Assembly (NCBI GenBank): GCA_947044405.1
Contig: CAMRHE010000156.1
Coordinates: forward strand, 1,345,001 to 1,409,000
Reading direction: 5' to 3'
DNA: 64,000 nt
Origin: Leptodactylus fallax
Taxonomy: Eukaryota > Chordata > Amphibia > Anura > Leptodactylidae
Within the stretch, counting starts at the first letter, position 1; each line of letters begins with the position of its first letter. Position numbers and translations under genes: made by a program. Positions 43,885 through 59,238 of the stretch are shown one piece after another. The notes below the pieces were generated by a model. The model ran no database searches. It had not been told where the DNA came from and was given only the letters and a program-made list of their open reading frames with translations.

Positions 43885-44076
43885 TTAACTTCAGACATGT
43901 CCCTATGATCTAAAATGACTAAAGTTTATCTGTACTTTTATCAACCCATACTACACCATCTGAACCACAGTATGTGCATAAGAACATGAATACAATAACA
44001 AAGCCACAACAATAAATGGATCATTCCTTCCTTTTGACAAGAGTATTATAAAACTGTTACTATTTGGAGAATATCA

Positions 44077-44253
<177 letters not shown>

Positions 44254-44319
44254 CTATAACTTTATTTGTTATTTTGCAATAAATTTATAAGACATCTGTT
44301 AATCCAATCTGTAAATTAA

Positions 44320-44587
44320 AGGGGTTGTCTGGTAGATTTTTTTTTTTAAAGAATGGTGTAAAATAAATAAATAAAATAATACATGCCTCATCAATCCCAC
44401 AATTCCACCAATACCCCGGAAATGATGGCTCATGCAATAACTATAACAAGCTTCAGCCCCTGATTGATTCAGCAGCTTTTCTGGTGAGCCATGAAGGACC
44501 AGGAAGCAGAGGCCGGCAGGATCATGAGGTATTACTTTTTATTTTTTTACAGCATGGTTTACAAAAAAATATATTTTGACAACCCCT
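44320..44587. mobile_element. TTAA MITE, 268 bp
   Basis: AGGGGTTGTCTGGTAG at the left and TGACAACCCCT at the right, flanked by TTAA (44316-44319 and 44588-44591). Same terminus as 43508-43884, with a different interior. Confidence 0.82.
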
Positions 44588-45061
44588 TTAACCCAATACA
44601 TTTGTAAGAATTCCGTAGAGTCCTAACCTTTGACTAACCCATTCTTTTTATTCTGAAAAGAGCAGAAACTAGCAGCAAAGCATAAATGTGAGTCTACCAC
44701 CTCCCCCAAGCATATTAGCATAGTACAGAGTACATTACAATGATAAACAGCATACATTTTGTTATGTATGTTACTTTTGAAGAAAAACAACTTTGGGCAG
44801 GCTTTCAGGTCTCTGCTTTTGCCACTCAGACCCATACCATCTCCTGCCTGTTCCACCACATGCAACAAGAGTTGATACTCTCACTGATATTACTTCACCC
44901 ATCCCACCAAATCCCTGCTGCCGCTTTAGTAGTGTATTAATGCTAAAAGGCATCAGTCTATATATTTCCCATTTCTTTTGTAGCCATTCTTGGCTTTGGC
45001 TCAGAAAACTGCAGCAAATTCTGCAACAAAAAAAGCTGCGTTTCCGCAAAGTGGGGTCTTA

Positions 45062-45410
<349 letters not shown>

Positions 45411-46081
45411 CTAGAAGAAGCAGAAACAAATAATTTGTTACACAACTATCCTAATTCCTTTTATTATTGCAGATAATTAATCTACTTGGGCCTACTATAG
45501 CTGCCCCTTAGACAGGAATTGAGCTACACTCCAGACATGTAGCCTCACAACTTGGGCCATGTTTTCATCACAATTTTTACCTCTGTTAAATTTATATGTA
45601 CCAACATATAGACAATAATGCTAGATTTTTTTAAGGGACGTCACACGGCAGCATTAATTTCACTGTCAGTGAATGGGAGCTATTCTCATGACCATCAAAA
45701 TATAGGTTACGTCCTATTTACTGCTGTTTCACAGATCCCTCCATACACTGAAATGCATGGGGGATCCGTGAAAACGGGTGCTCCTCGGGTGCAAGACGGC
45801 CGTGAAAAATGGATATTTTTCACGGCCGTTTTGAACCTCTTTCATGGGCATGTAGCCTTACACTGGTACAGGCTTGTAGTGTTGCATGCCTATGCAAAAA
45901 TAGTGTGTCTTATTACCTACATCTAGCAGGATATGTTTTTAATAGAACTGAATGCTGTAGGCATTGTTAAGACAACCGTTCCAATACTTGATCAACTGTA
46001 TTCCAGTATTTTGCAGGATATCAGTTTTTTTTTAAGTAATATTTTGTTGGCTGGTGAACCTGGTTTTAATGTAATCTAATA

Positions 46082-46400
46082 AATGGATTTTTGTACTCAC
46101 CATAAAATCCTTTTTCCTGTATTCATTGGGGGACACAACACCATGGGTATAGACCTGGCCACTAGGAGGCTGACACTAGGAATAGTAAAAGATATCTGCT
46201 CCGCCTCTGGGCTACACCCTCTCCACAGACACTATGCTAATCAGTTTGTACCACAGCAGTAGGAGAGAGACAGAAACAAAAAAAAAAAAACATGGAACCA
46301 ACAACCACCACTATAACCTGAACCCAAAAACGAGGCAAAACAGTCCGGGACAGGAACAAAAAACAAAGATGGGATCTGTGCCCTCCAATGAATAGCATCT
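46082..46400 (-). mobile_element. Terminal fragment of the DIRS 2 family
   Basis: Matches the left end of the element at 56757-60910: CCATAAAATCCTTTTTCC, then ACACCATGGGTATAGACC and CACTAGGAGGCTGACACTAG, up to the start of the internal complementary region (CCCTCCAATGAATAG). An incomplete integration or a deleted copy. Confidence 0.8.
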
Positions 46401-46584
46401 AGCATTTTTAGCATCTAGTTTAGAGGATAAACACTTTTGGTCCAAAACAGAATATACATATATATCTATATATATTTTTATTTTTAGAATGGAGGGCAGA
46501 GGCTGATGGATATGTTGCTCTGAACATCATACAGTTGGATTTGTTCGAATCATAAAATAAATCTTTTAATAACCATCTACTTAA

Positions 46585-47083
46585 AGGGGTATTCCCATGA
46601 ACGTAATCATATCTATATTTGTAGATAATTAAAAGTTAAACATTTTTGCAAATATAAGTAGTTAAAAATTCTGCAGCGTTTTAAAGATTTTCTCTAACTA
46701 TCTTAGTGGTGACAGTCTGTTGTCTTGATCAGTTGCCAATGGATACGACCACAAATGCAGAAAGTTTATATGGTCTGGGACTTGTCAGGTACCCAGCCAT
46801 GATTTTCTTATTGTAGCTGGGTTAGCAGGCAGGAACACTACATGTATGAGAAGATATCCCAGCCACAGTAAGGAAATCATTGCTGATTTTCTGACCTTAC
46901 AAAGATCCTGCATTCATGGTCGTATCCACTGGCAACCGATCAAGACAACAAGTCTGTGACCAAAAGATTTTTAGAGAAAATCTTTAAAACTCTGCAAAAT
47001 GTTTAATTGCTTATATTTGCAAAAATGTTTAACTTTTAATTATCTACAAATTTAAAAATGGTTATGTACATGGGAATACCCCT
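46585..47083. mobile_element. TTAA MITE with long inverted arms, 499 bp
   Basis: Begins AGGGGTATTCCCATGAACGT and ends ACATGGGAATACCCCT, flanked by TTAA (46581-46584 and 47084-47087). The arms match for over 100 bp (TAGATAATTAAAAGTTAAAC and its complement). A related copy is at 61093-61591. Confidence 0.88.
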
Positions 47084-47329
47084 TTAAGGATCAAATGTAT
47101 ATTTTGTCTGTCAGCTATGTTTCAGGAATCCATCAGACCTCTGCTAAAAAATAACATTATCTAAGCTTCCACGATGCATTTCTCTCTGCTAGTTTTGAAC
47201 ATGCCTGAAATAGAAAATACAACCAACCAATCTTGTGACATAAAAACTATTTTTTGACTTGCCTGATATGTACATTTTGAATATTCTTTAAAATAGAAAA
47301 TAGTTAGAAGCAGGGTTACTTGTGGACTA

Positions 47330-47569
<240 letters not shown>

Positions 47570-48054
47570 TTAATGTCTCACTACAGGTGGAGCAATGTCT
47601 TGACTTTTACATCCTATAAATTTTAATGGCTCTCCTCATACTTACAAAAGGAAACTGAAATATACTTCTGACCTCAGGATAAGCTCTGTGCCAAAAGAGG
47701 ACATAGATACTAACCTCTAATGGAAAATGATTTTAAGGTGACCTCAATGAAACTTGTACCTCAATTCATTATGTTTTATCTATTGGTCTCAGTCTTCTAA
47801 AAGGAATAGGCCAGTATGGTGGTCAGATTACCAGGACTTGCAAGATGTAAAAAGCAGTGAATGAAGATGTAAGTACTGGATAAAGAAACTACTCTTAGGC
47901 CAGGGCCCCACGTGGCGTAAACGCCGCAGAAAAAAAGCGGCGTTTCACAGTCACTGCAAGGTGGACTGGATTCTAGCTAATCCCATCCACACATTGTGGA
48001 AATACGCGCAGCGGACACACTGCATTTTTCAAAATAGTTGCGGTTTTGGAAATC

Positions 48055-49655
48055 ACAGTGGGAATAAAAGTATTTAGTCAGCCACCAATTAAGCAAGCTC
48101 TCCCACTTAAAAAGATGAGAGAGGCCTGTAATTGACATCATAGGTAGACCTCAACTATGAGAGACAAAATGAGAAAACAAATCCAGAAAATCACATTGTC
48201 GGATTTTTTAAAGAATTTATTTGCAAATTATGGTGGAAAATAAGTATTTGGTCACCTACAAACAAGCAAGATTTCTGGCTCTCACAGACCTGTAACTTCT
48301 TCTTTAAGATGCTCCTCTGTCCTCCACTCATTACCTGTAGTAATGGCTCCTGTTTGAAATTGTTATCAGTATAAAAGACACCTGTCCACAACCTCAAACA
48401 GTCACACTCCAAACTCCACTATGGTGAAGACCAAAGAGCACCAGAAACAAAATTGTAGACCTACACCAGGCTGGGAAGACTGAATCTGCAATTAGCAAGC
48501 AGCTTAGTGTGAAGAAATCAACTGTGGGAGCAATAATTAGAAAATGGAAGACATACAAGACCACTGATAATCTCCCTCGATCAGGGGCTCCACGCAAAAT
48601 CTCACCCCGTGCGGTCAAAATGATCACAAGAACGGTGAGCAAAAATCCCAGAACTACACAGGGGGACCTAGTGAATGACCTGCATAAAGCTGGGACTAAC
48701 ATAACAAAGGCTACCATCAGTAACACACTACGCCGTCAGGGACTCAGATCCTGCAATACCAGACGTGTCCCCCTGCTTAAGCCAGTACATATCCGGGCCC
48801 ATCTGAAGTTTGCTAGAGAGCATTTGGACGTTCCAGAAGAGTATTGGGAGAATGTCATATAGTCAGATGAAACCAAAGTAGAACTGTTTGGTAGAAACAC
48901 AACTCGTCGTGTTTGGAGGAGAGTGAATGCTGAGTTGCATCCAAAGAACACCATACCTACTGTGAAGCATGGGGGTGGCAACATCATGCTTTGGGGCTGT
49001 TTCTCTGCAAAGGGACCAGGACGACTGATCCGTGTACATGAAAGAATGAATGGGGCCATGTTTCGTGACATTTTGAGTGCAAACCTCCTTCCATCAGAAA
49101 GGGCATTGAAGATGAAACGTGGCTGGGGCTTTCAGTATGACAGTGATCCCAAGCACACCGCCAGGGCAACGAAGGAGTGGCTTCGTAAGAAGCATTTCAA
49201 GGTCCTGGAGTGGCCTAGCCAGTCTCCAGATCTCAACCCCATAGAAAACCTTTGGAGGGAGTTGAAAGTCCATGTTGCCCAGTGACAGCCCCAAAATATC
49301 ACTGCTCTAGAGGAGATCTGCATGGAGGAATGGGCCAACATACCAGCAACAGTGTGTGCCAACCTTGTGAAGACTTACAGAAAACGTTTGACCTCTGTCA
49401 TTGCCAACAAAGGATATATAACAAACTATTGAGATGAACTTTTGTTATTGACCAAATACTTCTTTTCCACCATCATTTGCAAATAAATTCTTTAAAAATC
49501 AGACAATGTGATTTTCTAGATATGTTTCCTCTTTTTGTCTCTCATAGTTGAGGTCTACCTATGATGACAATTACAGGCCTCTCTCATTTTTTTAAGTGGG
49601 AGAGAGAACTTGCACAATTGGTGGCTGACTAAATACTTTTTTCCCCACTGCCGCT
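48055..49655 (+). mobile_element. Tc1-like transposon, family A copy 3, both ends present
   Basis: CAGTGGGAATAAAAGTATTT at the left and AAATACTTTTTTCCCCACTG at the right; about 1.6 kb, the normal length of this class. The flanking TA has decayed (CA and CC). The direct repeat AAGTATTTGGTCA at the inner edge of each arm completes the IR/DR structure. Confidence 0.92.
48421..49433 (+). pseudogene. Tc1-like transposase (family A copy 3), stops and frameshifts
   Basis: Starts MVKTKEH at 48421, frameshifted by 48445-48510, then readable as [20 protein letters not shown]. The Trp before [10 protein letters not shown] is a TAG stop (48861). A second frame ends with a stop in the QRQPQ segment (49284), and the tail is in another frame. 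The second acidic block reads [12 protein letters not shown]. Inactive. Confidence 0.9.
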
Positions 49656-49799
49656 GCCGGTTTACATATAGTTATAATGGGCGCAGAAAGTCCACAGAGA
49701 CTTTCTGTGAAAAGCACTGCGGGAAAAACTGCGATGCGTTGCCGTTGTAGTTTTTCTGCAGCGCTTTTTGCTGCGGCCTGCTACGTGGGGCCTTAGCAT

Positions 49800-51006
<1,207 letters not shown>

Positions 51007-51449
51007 CTACATGGACTGAGCCAACACATCATAGAAAATACTAAATAAAACCATGAAAATGTGCAGGTGCTGGAGTAGAATTCTGCAGTCATCAAACAGA
51101 TGTGAATTAAGCAGAATATGCTATATGACACTGCTAAACAATCCAGCCATGAAACAGGACAGTGGGATTCAAGTGTGTGCTGTCGTAGAAAATGCTACAA
51201 TTAATGCGATGCTTAGGAAAAAAAAACATGTTCTCTCATCCCTTGCCTCCTGTGTATACCTAATAAGCAATGTTGTGTTGAGTCCCCTGAAAACTGCATC
51301 AGCAATGACCACCTTCATGAATTCTGTAATATCTTGCAGAGGCAGTAAAAAATTGCACCCACCAGTCATATACAATAGCAGCTATAGTAGTGGGCCATTA
51401 CTTTGGGCAACCTCAGATATGGATGACTGTGTGTGTGGCACCTGAAAAA

Positions 51450-52487
51450 TTGAATGACCCCACCACTCCTCCAACTGGGAATAAGAAAGAACAGAGACGG
51501 AATATATGCCAGGTAACATGCAACGCCTAAACCTCCGAAGGAAATGAACGGTGCTGTCTAAAATAAAGTTCTCACTTTGAATAGGTTGTCCAGGATAGAT
51601 GAAACATAAGTCATACTCACCTGTCCCTGGCGCTCAGGTGTCCGCCACCGCTTGTCCGTTTGTGTGAACCCTGCCTTTCTCATACATCACCAGGTCCTTT
51701 CCAGGTACCACCGAGGCCACTGATTGGCCTCATTGCTCATGTGCGGTGCAGGACTCCCGGCAGCAAAGGCACAGAGAGTGAACATTGGAGCACCGGTGAC
51801 AGGTGGGTATGAATTTTTTTTTTTTTTTAATTTTACACGTTCCCCCATCTCCTCTGATTTGCCCAATTCCAGGACCACCCCCTTTAAGCATGGTACATTC
51901 TTGATAATGGAGGAATATCATGCCAGCCCTCATAGGATAAACAAGTTTTTACCACCTACTTGTGAGTAACCTTGTTGAAGCCACAAAATTATTTTATTTT
52001 CAAAATGCTACTGAATACTTTAATTAACTCCTGTGGTGTTTAGAAGTGTTGCTGGCATATATCAATTGGTGCCAGAAACCCTCGACTACTACAGCATGGA
52101 ACTTTACTTTAGTATTCTGCAGGAGGAGCTCCATAAAGAACAGTTACGATGGGAAAGTTCCCTTTTGTGGAGATTCTCTTAGTCATTCCAACGTGATAAC
52201 AGCTAGAGGACAATTGATGTCAGATAGTGAAACTAGACCCTGTTTACCACACACAAATTTCCAAAGGCAAAAAAGCCTATTTTTAACACTACATAATGCC
52301 CTCAATTTCCAAATAATGCAGAGTTAAAATCAAACTTTATTGTTATACAATCAGAATGACTGCTAAAATGTTAAAAACCCATGTAGTTTATTTGAGCTTT
52401 GCTAGTTATTAGTCCCAGAGCTTATATACCTTTCTATCCAGGAATATAGAACTCCTCAAGTTCCTCTTGAATTAAATGAGGGGTTTA
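51450..52487. other. Intronic stretch with an unclassified repeat
   Basis: 51585-51890 (AATAGGTTGTCCAGGATAG to CACCCCCTTTAAGCATGG) has the look of a frog MITE with decayed ends. The rest holds nothing I can identify. Confidence 0.4.
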
Positions 52488-54093
52488 CAGTAGGGAAAAA
52501 AAAGTATTTAGTCAGCCACCAATTGTGCAAGTTCTCCCACTTAAAAAGAAGAGAGAGGCCTGTAATTGACATCATAGGTAGACCTCAACTATGAGAGACA
52601 AAATGAGAAAACATATCTAGAAAATCACATTGTCTGATTTTTAAAGAATTTATTTGCAAATTATGGTGGAAAAGAAGTATTTGGTCAATAACAAAAGTTC
52701 ATCTCAATACTTTGTTATATATCCTTTGTTGGCAATGATAGAGGTCAAACGTTTTCTGTAAGTCTTCACAAGGTTGGCACACACTGTTGCTGGTATGTTG
52801 GCCCATTCCTCCATGCAGATCTCCTCTAGAACAGTGATATTTTGGGGCTGTCGCTGGGCAACACAGACTTTCAACTCCCTCCAAAGGTTTTCTATGGGGT
52901 TGAGATCTGGAGACTGGCTAGGCCACTCCAGGACCTTGAAATGCTTCTTATGAAGCCACTTCTTCGTTGCCCTGGCGGTGTGCTTGGGATCATTGTCATG
53001 CTGAAAGACCCAGCCATGTTTCATCTTCAATGCCCTTGCTAATGGAAGGAGGTTTGCACTCAAAATCTCACGATACATGGCCCCATTCATTCTTTCATGT
53101 ACACGGATCAGTCGTCCTGGTCCCTTTGCAGAGAAACAGCCCCAAAGCATGATGTTGCCACCCCCATGCTTCACAGTTGGTATGGTGCTCTTTGGATGCA
53201 ACTTCACTCTCCTCCAAGCACGACGAGTTGTGTTTCTACCAAACAGTTCTACTTTGGTTTCATCTGCCCATATGACATTCTCCCAATACTCTTCTGGAAC
53301 ATCCAAATGCTCTCTAGCAAACTTCAGACGGACCCGGATATGTACTGGCTTAAGCAGGGGGACACGTCTGGCACTGCAGGATCTGAGTCCCTGGCAGCGT
53401 AGTGTGTTACTGATGGTAGCCTTTGTTACGTTATTCCCAGCTTTCTGTAGGTAATTCACTAGGTCCCCCCCGTGTGGTTCTGGGATTTTTGCTCATCGTT
53501 CTTGTGATCATTTTGACCCCACGGGGTGAGATCTTGCGTGGAGTCCTTGATCGAGGGAGATTATTAGTGGTCTTGTATGTTTTCCATTTTCTAATTATTG
53601 CTCCCACAGTTGATTTCTTCACACCAAGCTGCTTGCCTATTGCAGATTCAGTCTTCCCAGCCTGGTGCAGGTCTACAATTTTGTTTCTGGTGTCCTTCCA
53701 CAGCTCTTTGGTCTTCACCATAGTGGAGTTTGGAGTGTGACTGTTTGAGGTTGTGGATTGGTGTCTTTTATACTGATAACAATGTCAAACAGGTGCCATT
53801 ACTACAGGTAATGAGTGGAGGACAGAGGAGCCTCTTAAAGAAGAAGTTACAGGTCTGTGAGAGCCAGAAATCTTGCTTGTTTGTAGGTGACCAAATACTT
53901 ATTTTCCACCATAATTTGCAAATAAATTCTTTAAAAATCAGACAATGTGATTTTCTAGATATGTTTTCTCATTTTGTCTCTCATAGTTTCATAGTTGAGG
54001 TCTATCTATTATGTCAATTACAGGCCCGCTCATCTTTTTAAGTGGGAGAACTTGCACAATCGGTGGCTGACTAAATACTTTTTTTCCCCACAG
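52488..54093 (-). mobile_element. Tc1-like transposon, family A copy 4, complete ends
   Basis: CAGTAGGGAAAAAAAAGTAT at the left and TACTTTTTTTCCCCACAG at the right, with TA on both sides (52486-52487 and 54094-54095). 1606 bp. The IR/DR arms match the other copies. Confidence 0.95.
52704..53721 (-). pseudogene. Tc1-like transposase (family A copy 4), one main frameshift
   Basis: The N-terminal frame (53721-53431) has the helix-turn-helix region [19 protein letters not shown]. The catalytic frame (53459-52704, 251 residues) has [11 protein letters not shown] (Ser to Ala), [12 protein letters not shown] and [11 protein letters not shown], and reaches the natural end GYITKY. The frames join at a frameshift near 53450-53470 where extra C residues occur. 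All three catalytic acidic residues are kept. Confidence 0.93.
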
Positions 54094-54095
54094 TA

Positions 54096-54570
54096 CATTT
54101 ACAGACTTCTTGTGGCATATAGTTTTCTATGGTGGCCTCTTTTGAATACAAGATTCCACATGAATTAATAGGATTGACTACCAGTCAATCACAAGCAATG
54201 GACAATGGACATATAACGTTCTAAAATGATGTAACTGAAATGACTTTTATACAGCGACATGTGGGATCATAACATCACATAGGGAGGAGAGAACTGTAAG
54301 GAACAGCAAGGGTAGCAGCATAAAAGTACAATGAAGAATACAACTAGGGCTTCTGCAGTCAGCCAGTAGTAGGACGTGGACTAGGTTGTCCAGGGACAGG
54401 AGACTAGAGACTGTCCCCTGAGAAGAGATTCACACAGCAATATCCTCATAGGTCTCCCACTCGGCGATATTAGAGTATTGAAATGCTATGCAAGTCCCCC
54501 TCCATCATCTGTAGGAGGGAGATTTCTGCAAACCATTCCTCCATGGTAGGGGAGGACTGGTTCTTCCAAT
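54096..54570. other. Intronic stretch, nothing identified
   Basis: No supported feature. Confidence 0.5.
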
Positions 54571-54574
54571 GTCC

Positions 54575-55350
54575 GGGAAGGACATTTTTTTTTTTTTTTG
54601 CGAAAAAGGGGGCCATATACTGTGTGGGGGGCGAAAAAATAGGGCCATATTATGTGTTGGGGCTAGTAAGCCACGTTACGATATATCCTTTGTTCTGTTT
54701 TTAGCCAGAAGGTCCCCAGTACTCTAGCTGGAAGGTCCACAGCACTCCCCAGCTATAGCAAGAGAACAAACAGCTATAGTGACCAGGCCCCCTCACCACT
54801 CCACTGTCTCCAGCTGTAGGGAATCGAATACTTATGTATTTTTCCTGCAAAGTGCTGGCGGCCAGCTATGCACCTTGAATAATGTCCTTCCAGTCATGCT
54901 GTCTCTCGCTCTATGGTATCGCTAGCGGTACCATAGTGCAGGTGGCAGGGTAGCAGGCAGGACAATAGAAGAGGTGCACAGCCGGGTACCACATCATCAC
55001 TTTGTGAGAAAAAGAGGTAAGTATGAAATTCACCAGAATTGTGTGGCCTGGACTGTATGTGATGTAATTTGGGGTGGGATGGGGAGAACTATTACCTATA
55101 GGGGTCACCAATATCTATGTGGGGGGACAAATAGGACACTATTACCTATGGGGGAAGATAATTAAGACACTATTACCTAGGTGTATTAACAACAAGTTAA
55201 TATCAGCCTTATGATTGCCTTCAATGGGCTATAAGTGTAACTATGCCTAACTGACATAGCTACATTTATACAGTCACAGTCACTGGCCTTAGAAGACAAC
55301 CAAGAAAAGGCTGATGTGGCCCTCGGTGAAAAGGAGTTTGACACCTCTGG
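54575..55350. mobile_element. Non-autonomous hAT-type element, partial
   Basis: The right end GAAAAGGAGTTTGACACCTC matches the common vertebrate hAT terminus style (its complement starts CAGAGGTGTCAAACTC). The interior has tandem CACTATTACCTATGGGGG-like units (55088-55180) and GGGCCATATTATGTG units near 54610-54660. The left terminus is not found. Confidence 0.6.
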
Positions 55351-55589
55351 TCTAGTGGGAAGTCCTGCTCAGCAATGGCTGTCTGTCACTGATAAGACTG
55401 TCCACTGGCCTCCTAAACCCAAATTAGGCAGGAATTAAATGAAAAGTTATACTGAATCTTTTCCCATAAATGTATTTATCAATCTACTCAGCTACTCCTG
55501 CTTTAGAACATGCTACCTGCAGATCAGTCACCATGTTCAATATGACAAGTTCTCTTAGAGAGCTCTGGAAAGTGTTCATACTATCACTA

Positions 55590-55766
<177 letters not shown>

Positions 55767-55769
55767 CTA

Positions 55770-56756
55770 TAAAGAAGAAAAATAAAAAGAAGCATTTATT
55801 ATTGATGTATATAAATAAAACAGCATTTAGAGATTATACACCTGCCAAAATGACGTATACTAATAATGTATTGATGTTTCATTGTGTACAGCTAGAGCTA
55901 AACACTTGAAGGATTTCATATATTTAAAATGTTGTGCAGAGCTCTTCACATGATGGTAACATGATTCTTTTGGGCAGAGTCAGTGAGAAACATATAGCAG
56001 GCATATTGTCTGAAGTAAAATAACTGCTCATTAAAAATAACAGGACCATTTGGCCTTATAATATTCATTTAGAAGTCTCTCGTGCCAGTGTACATCCTGA
56101 ATGTTTTTGTTTTTTAACTTTCTCTTTAACCTAATGTGTGCCCAAATCAATTCAAGCAATTGACTAGCACATGTTAATGGTTAATGCTGTATTTTTTGGT
56201 GGTGGTATGTACATAGGTTTACTTGACACACAAATCAATGCATTCAGAAACATCAGACGGTAAGCAATCTGTCATAAACAGCTGCATGACAAAGAGGACT
56301 GGTCACAAGGTGAAGAGACAGCAGTGGCAGTATTGAAGTGGTGTAGTATATTCCAAGGGACTTATTCAACATGACAAAAAAGTGACCTTTCAACTTGTAC
56401 CAGCTTTCGACCAGCTGGATGGTATCACTGCTTTCTCTTTTCACCATGTTTTGTTGTACAAGGACTAATGGATATTGTGACTGCATCATAAACTGCGCCC
56501 TATACAGAGTAATATACTGCTAAGTGTGCCACAGATTTTTTTTCTTTTTAGCTATAAAAATGGCAATCACACAGTCAAACATTTTCTTAAGCTAAGAAAA
56601 CCTCTCCAAATTTTTCCAACTGGCACATATAAAGCTTATAGTATACTATAGGTACAGTAGTTAACACTGAAATGAGAAAGGTATTCTACTGCAGGGCTAT
56701 CCAATTGGACCCACTCCATACTGGGCGCTCCACAGGCCAAAATAAACAAACAACTG
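55770..56756. other. Intronic stretch, nothing identified
   Basis: AT-rich, no supported gene or repeat. Confidence 0.5.
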
Positions 56757-57067
56757 GATTTTTTTTAATAACCATAAAATCCTTTTTTCGTTGTATTCAT
56801 TGTGGGACTCAGCACCATGGGTATAGACGTGGCCACTAGGAGGCTGACACTAGGAATATCAAAAGAAGCCAGCTTCGTCTCCAGGCTATACCCTCTTCAC
56901 AGTCACAGTTCTAGTCAGTTTGTACCGCAGCAGTAGGAGAGAGACACAAATAACCAAAAAAAAAAAAAAAAAGGAGTACGCAACCAACAACCACCAACAT
57001 GTCCTGAACCTGAAAATGAACCAAAAAAGGCCCGGGACAGGATCAACAAGAAAATAAGGGTGGAATC

Positions 57068-57155
57068 TGTGTCCCCCAATGAGTAAAGGATTTTATGGTG
57101 ACTACAAAAATCCAGTTTTCTCGCTTATTTCACTGGGGGACACAGCACCATGGCA
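57068..57155. repeat. DIRS 2 internal complementary region
   Basis: CCCCCAATGAGTAAAGGATT complements the left terminus and GCTTATTTCACTGGGGGACA complements the right terminus; they are fused here as in a circular junction. Its place next to the left repeat agrees with the minus-strand orientation. Confidence 0.85.
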
Positions 57156-57568
57156 TGTCCTAAAGTAGTCCCAGAGGGTGGGAAGTATACAGCCATGCGA
57201 GCATCCTAACGCACAGCCACAGCAGAAACTACAACCCAAAGTGGGTTTGACAGAGGCCACAGAATGGATCTGAGAGTCTGGAGAAGGAGTGGACAGAGGC
57301 CCAGGTGGCAGCTTTGCAGACCTGGGCAGCAAAATCTGATGCCAAAAAACACCCAGGAGGCACCTACAAGTCTCAAGGAAGAGCCGTCACACAGAGGCGG
57401 CGGACGATCCCTAATAGCAGACCGAAACCATCAGGAGAAGTAAACCTTGGAAACAGCCAGGCCCAAGCCAGGGCCCTCTGGGAGAACGACAAGGCGTCTG
57501 TACGATGCAAGAGTTCAGTGAGAGACAAATAGACCCAGATTGCCCGATCCAGGCAAGGAAGAGATCAC

Positions 57569-57830
57569 TCACACGGTGCCTGGGTGCCTAAGACGGTATC
57601 CTTGATGATGTGGGAGGAAGAAACCACCTGAAGGAAAACAAGAAGACCCTGCGGATGGAAGAGATGGCCACCAGTAATGAAATCGTCCAGGACAGAAAGC
57701 GAAGAGAGATCTCACCAAAGGATCAAAAGGGGGAGCTTGAAGCATTTCAAGGACGAGATTAAGGTTCCATGGGAGGGAGGAGCATGTCACTCCCTGCAGG
57801 AAGGTCTTCACTGGAGGACGGAAGGCCATG
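57569..57830 (-). pseudogene. DIRS 2 tyrosine recombinase fragment
   Basis: Reads VKTFLQGVTCSSLPWNLNLV and LEMLQAPPFDPL, the WDLNLVL...PFEPL block between core-binding and catalytic domains of DIRS recombinases. No intact catalytic box is seen. Confidence 0.7.
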
Positions 57831-58291
57831 GACTTCCGAAAAGGAATGGAAAGGGCAGAAAAAAACCTGCCCCTTAAGAGATGAAAAAACCAAGATCTTG
57901 GTCCAGACCAGAGAGGAGAAAAGCCGGGATCCAGGTAAAAAGAGAGGAAGAGCTGATGGAAGTCATTACCCTTGCACCACCGTACACAGGCTTTCCACGA
58001 GAGATGAAATATCAGTGCAGACTGGGAGTTTCGACAAACGCGGAGAGGCAGGAAAAACAGGCTGTCGAACTGGACAGAGACTTATCCCAGCAGGCCAGAA
58101 GCGCCAATTGCAAGGGCTCAAGTGGAACTGAGCCAAAGGGAGAGACTCGAAGATCAAGACCATCATGCCCAGAACTCTCAGGCAGAAGTGAAGAGAGCAA
58201 GGAGGGATCCTCCAAAGGCTGGGCACACCGGATCAAGGGGCCAGGATCTTGGACTCTGGGAGGAAAAACTTGACAAGGTGCGTATCGAGCA

Positions 58292-58693
58292 TCATGCCCA
58301 GAAACTCCATGGACTGAGAATGCACGAGCCAGGACTTTTCCTGGCTAATGAGCTAGCCAAATCAGCGAAGAGGATCAAGGGTGATCTGCAAGCTGGTATA
58401 GAATCACAGCAACTCCTCTGGAATGGAGTATGGCCAGAAGGGACACCATCACCTGGGAAAGACTTCGGAAGGTGAGCGACGAGGAAGTTGATGGACGACA
58501 GTAAGTCGCCGGTCTCCAGGGATGCCACCACTGACCGCAGGAGCTTCATGTGGAACCTGCGGATACATAAAAACCTGTTGAGCATCTTAAGGTCCAGGAT
58601 GGGATGAAGAGAGCCGTCATTCCTGAAATGGGGACAGGGACAATGACACCTTGTCACTGAAAAGTGGAAATGACCTGGAGAAAAACCTTCCAT
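58292..58693 (-). pseudogene. DIRS 2 reverse transcriptase fragment
   Basis: Reads NDGSLHPILDLKMLNRFL, FHMKLLRSVVASLETGDLL, then SSINFLVAHL where a DIRS RT has SIDLxDAYLHVPI. The palm A aspartate and following D are mutated (N and V). Palm B and C blocks are missing or unreadable. Confidence 0.8.
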
Positions 58694-59238
58694 TTAAAAT
58701 GGAGGAGAACTTGATGAAGTAGATGGTTGACAACACCTCTCAGACCCAGGAGAAATAGGCGCTGGCAAGCCAAGTCTCCAAGAATGAGAGCAGTTGTCCC
58801 CCCACCCGAGAGTCCCAAGGAAGGGGGGGGGGAAGACCTCAAGCAGAGAAGGGCTTAGAAGAGGAAAAACCTGGAAGGCTCGGAACGAGACTGCCAGGAA
58901 GACCTGGGCTAGAAGAGAGTGCTTCTTGGATCACAAGTTCCAGGAAGACTGACCTCTGCAATGAGAAGGTGGAACTACAAAAGGACCAAAAACCCAGAGA
59001 GCGGCTCAAGCAGGGTGGCTGACACTAGGACGCCTCTTGGGGAGGAAAAAGTTTCTTCCTATAGCCACAAATATGAGTTAGGCTAGGCCATACCAAAAAG
59101 CCGACCCTGTTAGTCATAAGAGAAGTGAAGGGCCACAACCGCCTTCATAGAGGCGGATACAGCATGCCATGAACGGATCCAAAAAAACGGCGGATTACCA
59201 CAGCACAGGCTGTTGCCTAGGCAGAAGGGTGAGCTGCT

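Larger units (their letters stand above)
47900..49796. mobile_element. MITE with GGCCCCACGT ends, split by a Tc1-like element
   Basis: The left terminus GGCCAGGGCCCCACGTGGCG and the right terminus CTGCTACGTGGGGCCTTAGC are imperfect inverted repeats; GCCGCAG and CTGCGGC continue them inward. Without the Tc1-like insert at 48055-49655 the element would be about 300 bp. Common GC-rich frog MITE style; superfamily uncertain. Confidence 0.6.

Noticed and set aside
57677..58475. Charged, Lys/Arg/Glu-rich plus-strand frames
   Set aside because: They are antisense to the DIRS 2 recombinase and RT remnants on the minus strand.
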